Notes under the pieces: generated by a model
Seen by the model: only the letters and a program-made list of their open reading frames with translations
Database searches by the model: none
Told to the model about the DNA's origin: nothing
Source of the DNA: Candidatus Diapherotrites archaeon CG08_land_8_20_14_0_20_34_12
GTDB lineage: Archaea; Iainarchaeota; Iainarchaeia; Iainarchaeales; 0-14-0-20-34-12
Length of the DNA stretch: 14,375 nucleotides
Assembly: GCA_002779065.1 (NCBI GenBank)
Contig: PEXL01000043.1
Span: 1 to 14,375 of the forward strand
Direction of reading: 5' to 3'
In this document: positions 13,890 through 14,375 of the stretch, in pieces
Layout of the letters: every line of letters starts with the position of its first letter
Numbering within the stretch: position 1 is the first letter of the stretch
Position numbers and translations under genes: made by a program

Positions 13890-14375
13890 TCAGTCATTAT
13901 AAATCATCCTTCTTAATTCTGAAATTTTATCTTCAGGCATGAATAATAAAGGCCTAAAAACAGGTAAAAACATATCCTTGTCCTGCCCAGCAATTCGCTT
14001 TAGGTCTAATTCCATAGAAGGATCGACCAATGCGACCATTTTCTGCTTTTGCGGATCAGTGTTTTTGATCGAATCAAACTCAAAGAATTTTATTTTTTGA
14101 TAGGAATTAAATTTTACGATAGGGTCAAAAAAGTGTTCATCTACTGGCTCTTTTATTATGCAATAAATGCTGCAGCCTCTTTTTAACATGCATAATGCTG
14201 CAAGTAAATCCTCTTCTTTATTATTGCATAAAATGCCAACATGGCCTTCTACCCCTACTGGCAGGCCATTATAACCATTGGATTCAGAAGAATAGAGGTA
14301 AAAATCATCATTTCTTATTTCAATAAATATCTCTTTATCAGGATTTTTCAGATTAACCTTTAATTCGTTAATTTC
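13890..14375 (-). CDS. ThiI-like protein with degenerate PP-loop (5' end outside window)
   Basis: The frame is open to the window edge, giving 161 C-terminal residues of a protein related to ThiI, the tRNA 4-thiouridine sulfurtransferase. Matching landmarks are VNLKNPDKEIFIEIRND (end of the THUMP domain), GLPVGVEGHVGIL (ThiI has GLPVGTQGKVLLL) and ALCMLKRGCSIYCI (ThiI AWLMMKRGC). Near the end is DMFLPVFRPLLFMPEDKISE, where ThiI has LPVLRPLIGMDKEEI. The ATP-binding PP-loop SGGIDS is replaced by NNKEED (about 14208-14225), so adenylation chemistry should be lost. The PP-loop-domain region is also shorter than in ThiI and ends at MIYND. It may still bind tRNA through THUMP, or be decaying. An internal ATG at 14189 is not the start, because homology continues upstream. 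Confidence 0.7.
   Translation of the reverse strand, partial: EINELKVNLKNPDKEIFIEIRNDDFYLYSSESNGYNGLPVGVEGHVGILCNNKEEDLLAALCMLKRGCSIYCIIKEPVDEHFFDPIVKFNSYQKIKFFEFDSIKNTDPQKQKMVALVDPSMELDLKRIAGQDKDMFLPVFRPLLFMPEDKISELRRMIYND

Noticed and set aside
1..14375. tRNA, rRNA or riboswitch genes
   Set aside because: All intergenic gaps were read. None shows a cloverleaf with a T-loop GTTCRA motif, rRNA-like sequence or a known riboswitch core.

Overview
The window is archaeal and AT-rich. The evidence is the information-processing gene set: aIF2 beta, aIF1A, RIO1 kinase, a two-KH-domain Dim2/Pno1-like protein, both subunits of topoisomerase VI, and Mre11. Promoters are archaeal as well: TATA boxes lie about 25-30 nt before start codons and several genes look leaderless. 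Small coding genes, lysine/glutamate-rich tails and many unrecognised lipoproteins would suit a DPANN-type archaeon (Woesearchaeota/Pacearchaeota-like), but that placement is inference from style, not a phylogeny.

Region 1 (1-7356, + strand) is a conserved archaeal block: aIF2 beta (cut by the window edge), a DUF424-family protein, aIF1A, RIO1, the KH protein, top6B, top6A, then a small lipoprotein. It covers translation initiation, small-subunit maturation and DNA topology. top6B is interrupted by a 520-residue intein (2973-4532) carrying a LAGLIDADG homing endonuclease and a helix-turn-helix-like segment. It sits exactly in the ATP-lid motif of the GHKL ATPase, so the host protein should be inactive until splicing. 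The intein's block B has Asn where the family's most conserved His is expected.

Region 2 (7368-11188, mostly - strand) is accessory and cell-surface oriented. It holds two divergent paralogous lipoproteins with HExxH...E zinc-peptidase motifs and a shared cysteine pattern, a serine alpha/beta hydrolase between them, and two small membrane proteins. I recognise no named family for the two putative peptidases.

Region 3 (11243-14375) starts with an unrecognised + strand gene that ends at a TAA but stays open in the same frame for 47 more codons. It looks like a gene recently broken by a nonsense mutation. Reading leftward on the - strand come a ThiI-like protein whose PP-loop is destroyed (cut by the right edge), a HAD phosphatase, and an Mre11-type nuclease with Thr in place of the motif III metal-ligand Asn and no rad50 in view.

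I see no rRNA, tRNA, CRISPR array or insertion sequence. The only gene-free stretches of note are 1756-1910 (a hairpin and a 19-bp TATA-rich tandem repeat) and 11714-11925 (the in-frame read-on segment and a convergent gap). The most interesting items are the intein, the peptidase pair, the degenerate ThiI and the interrupted gene.
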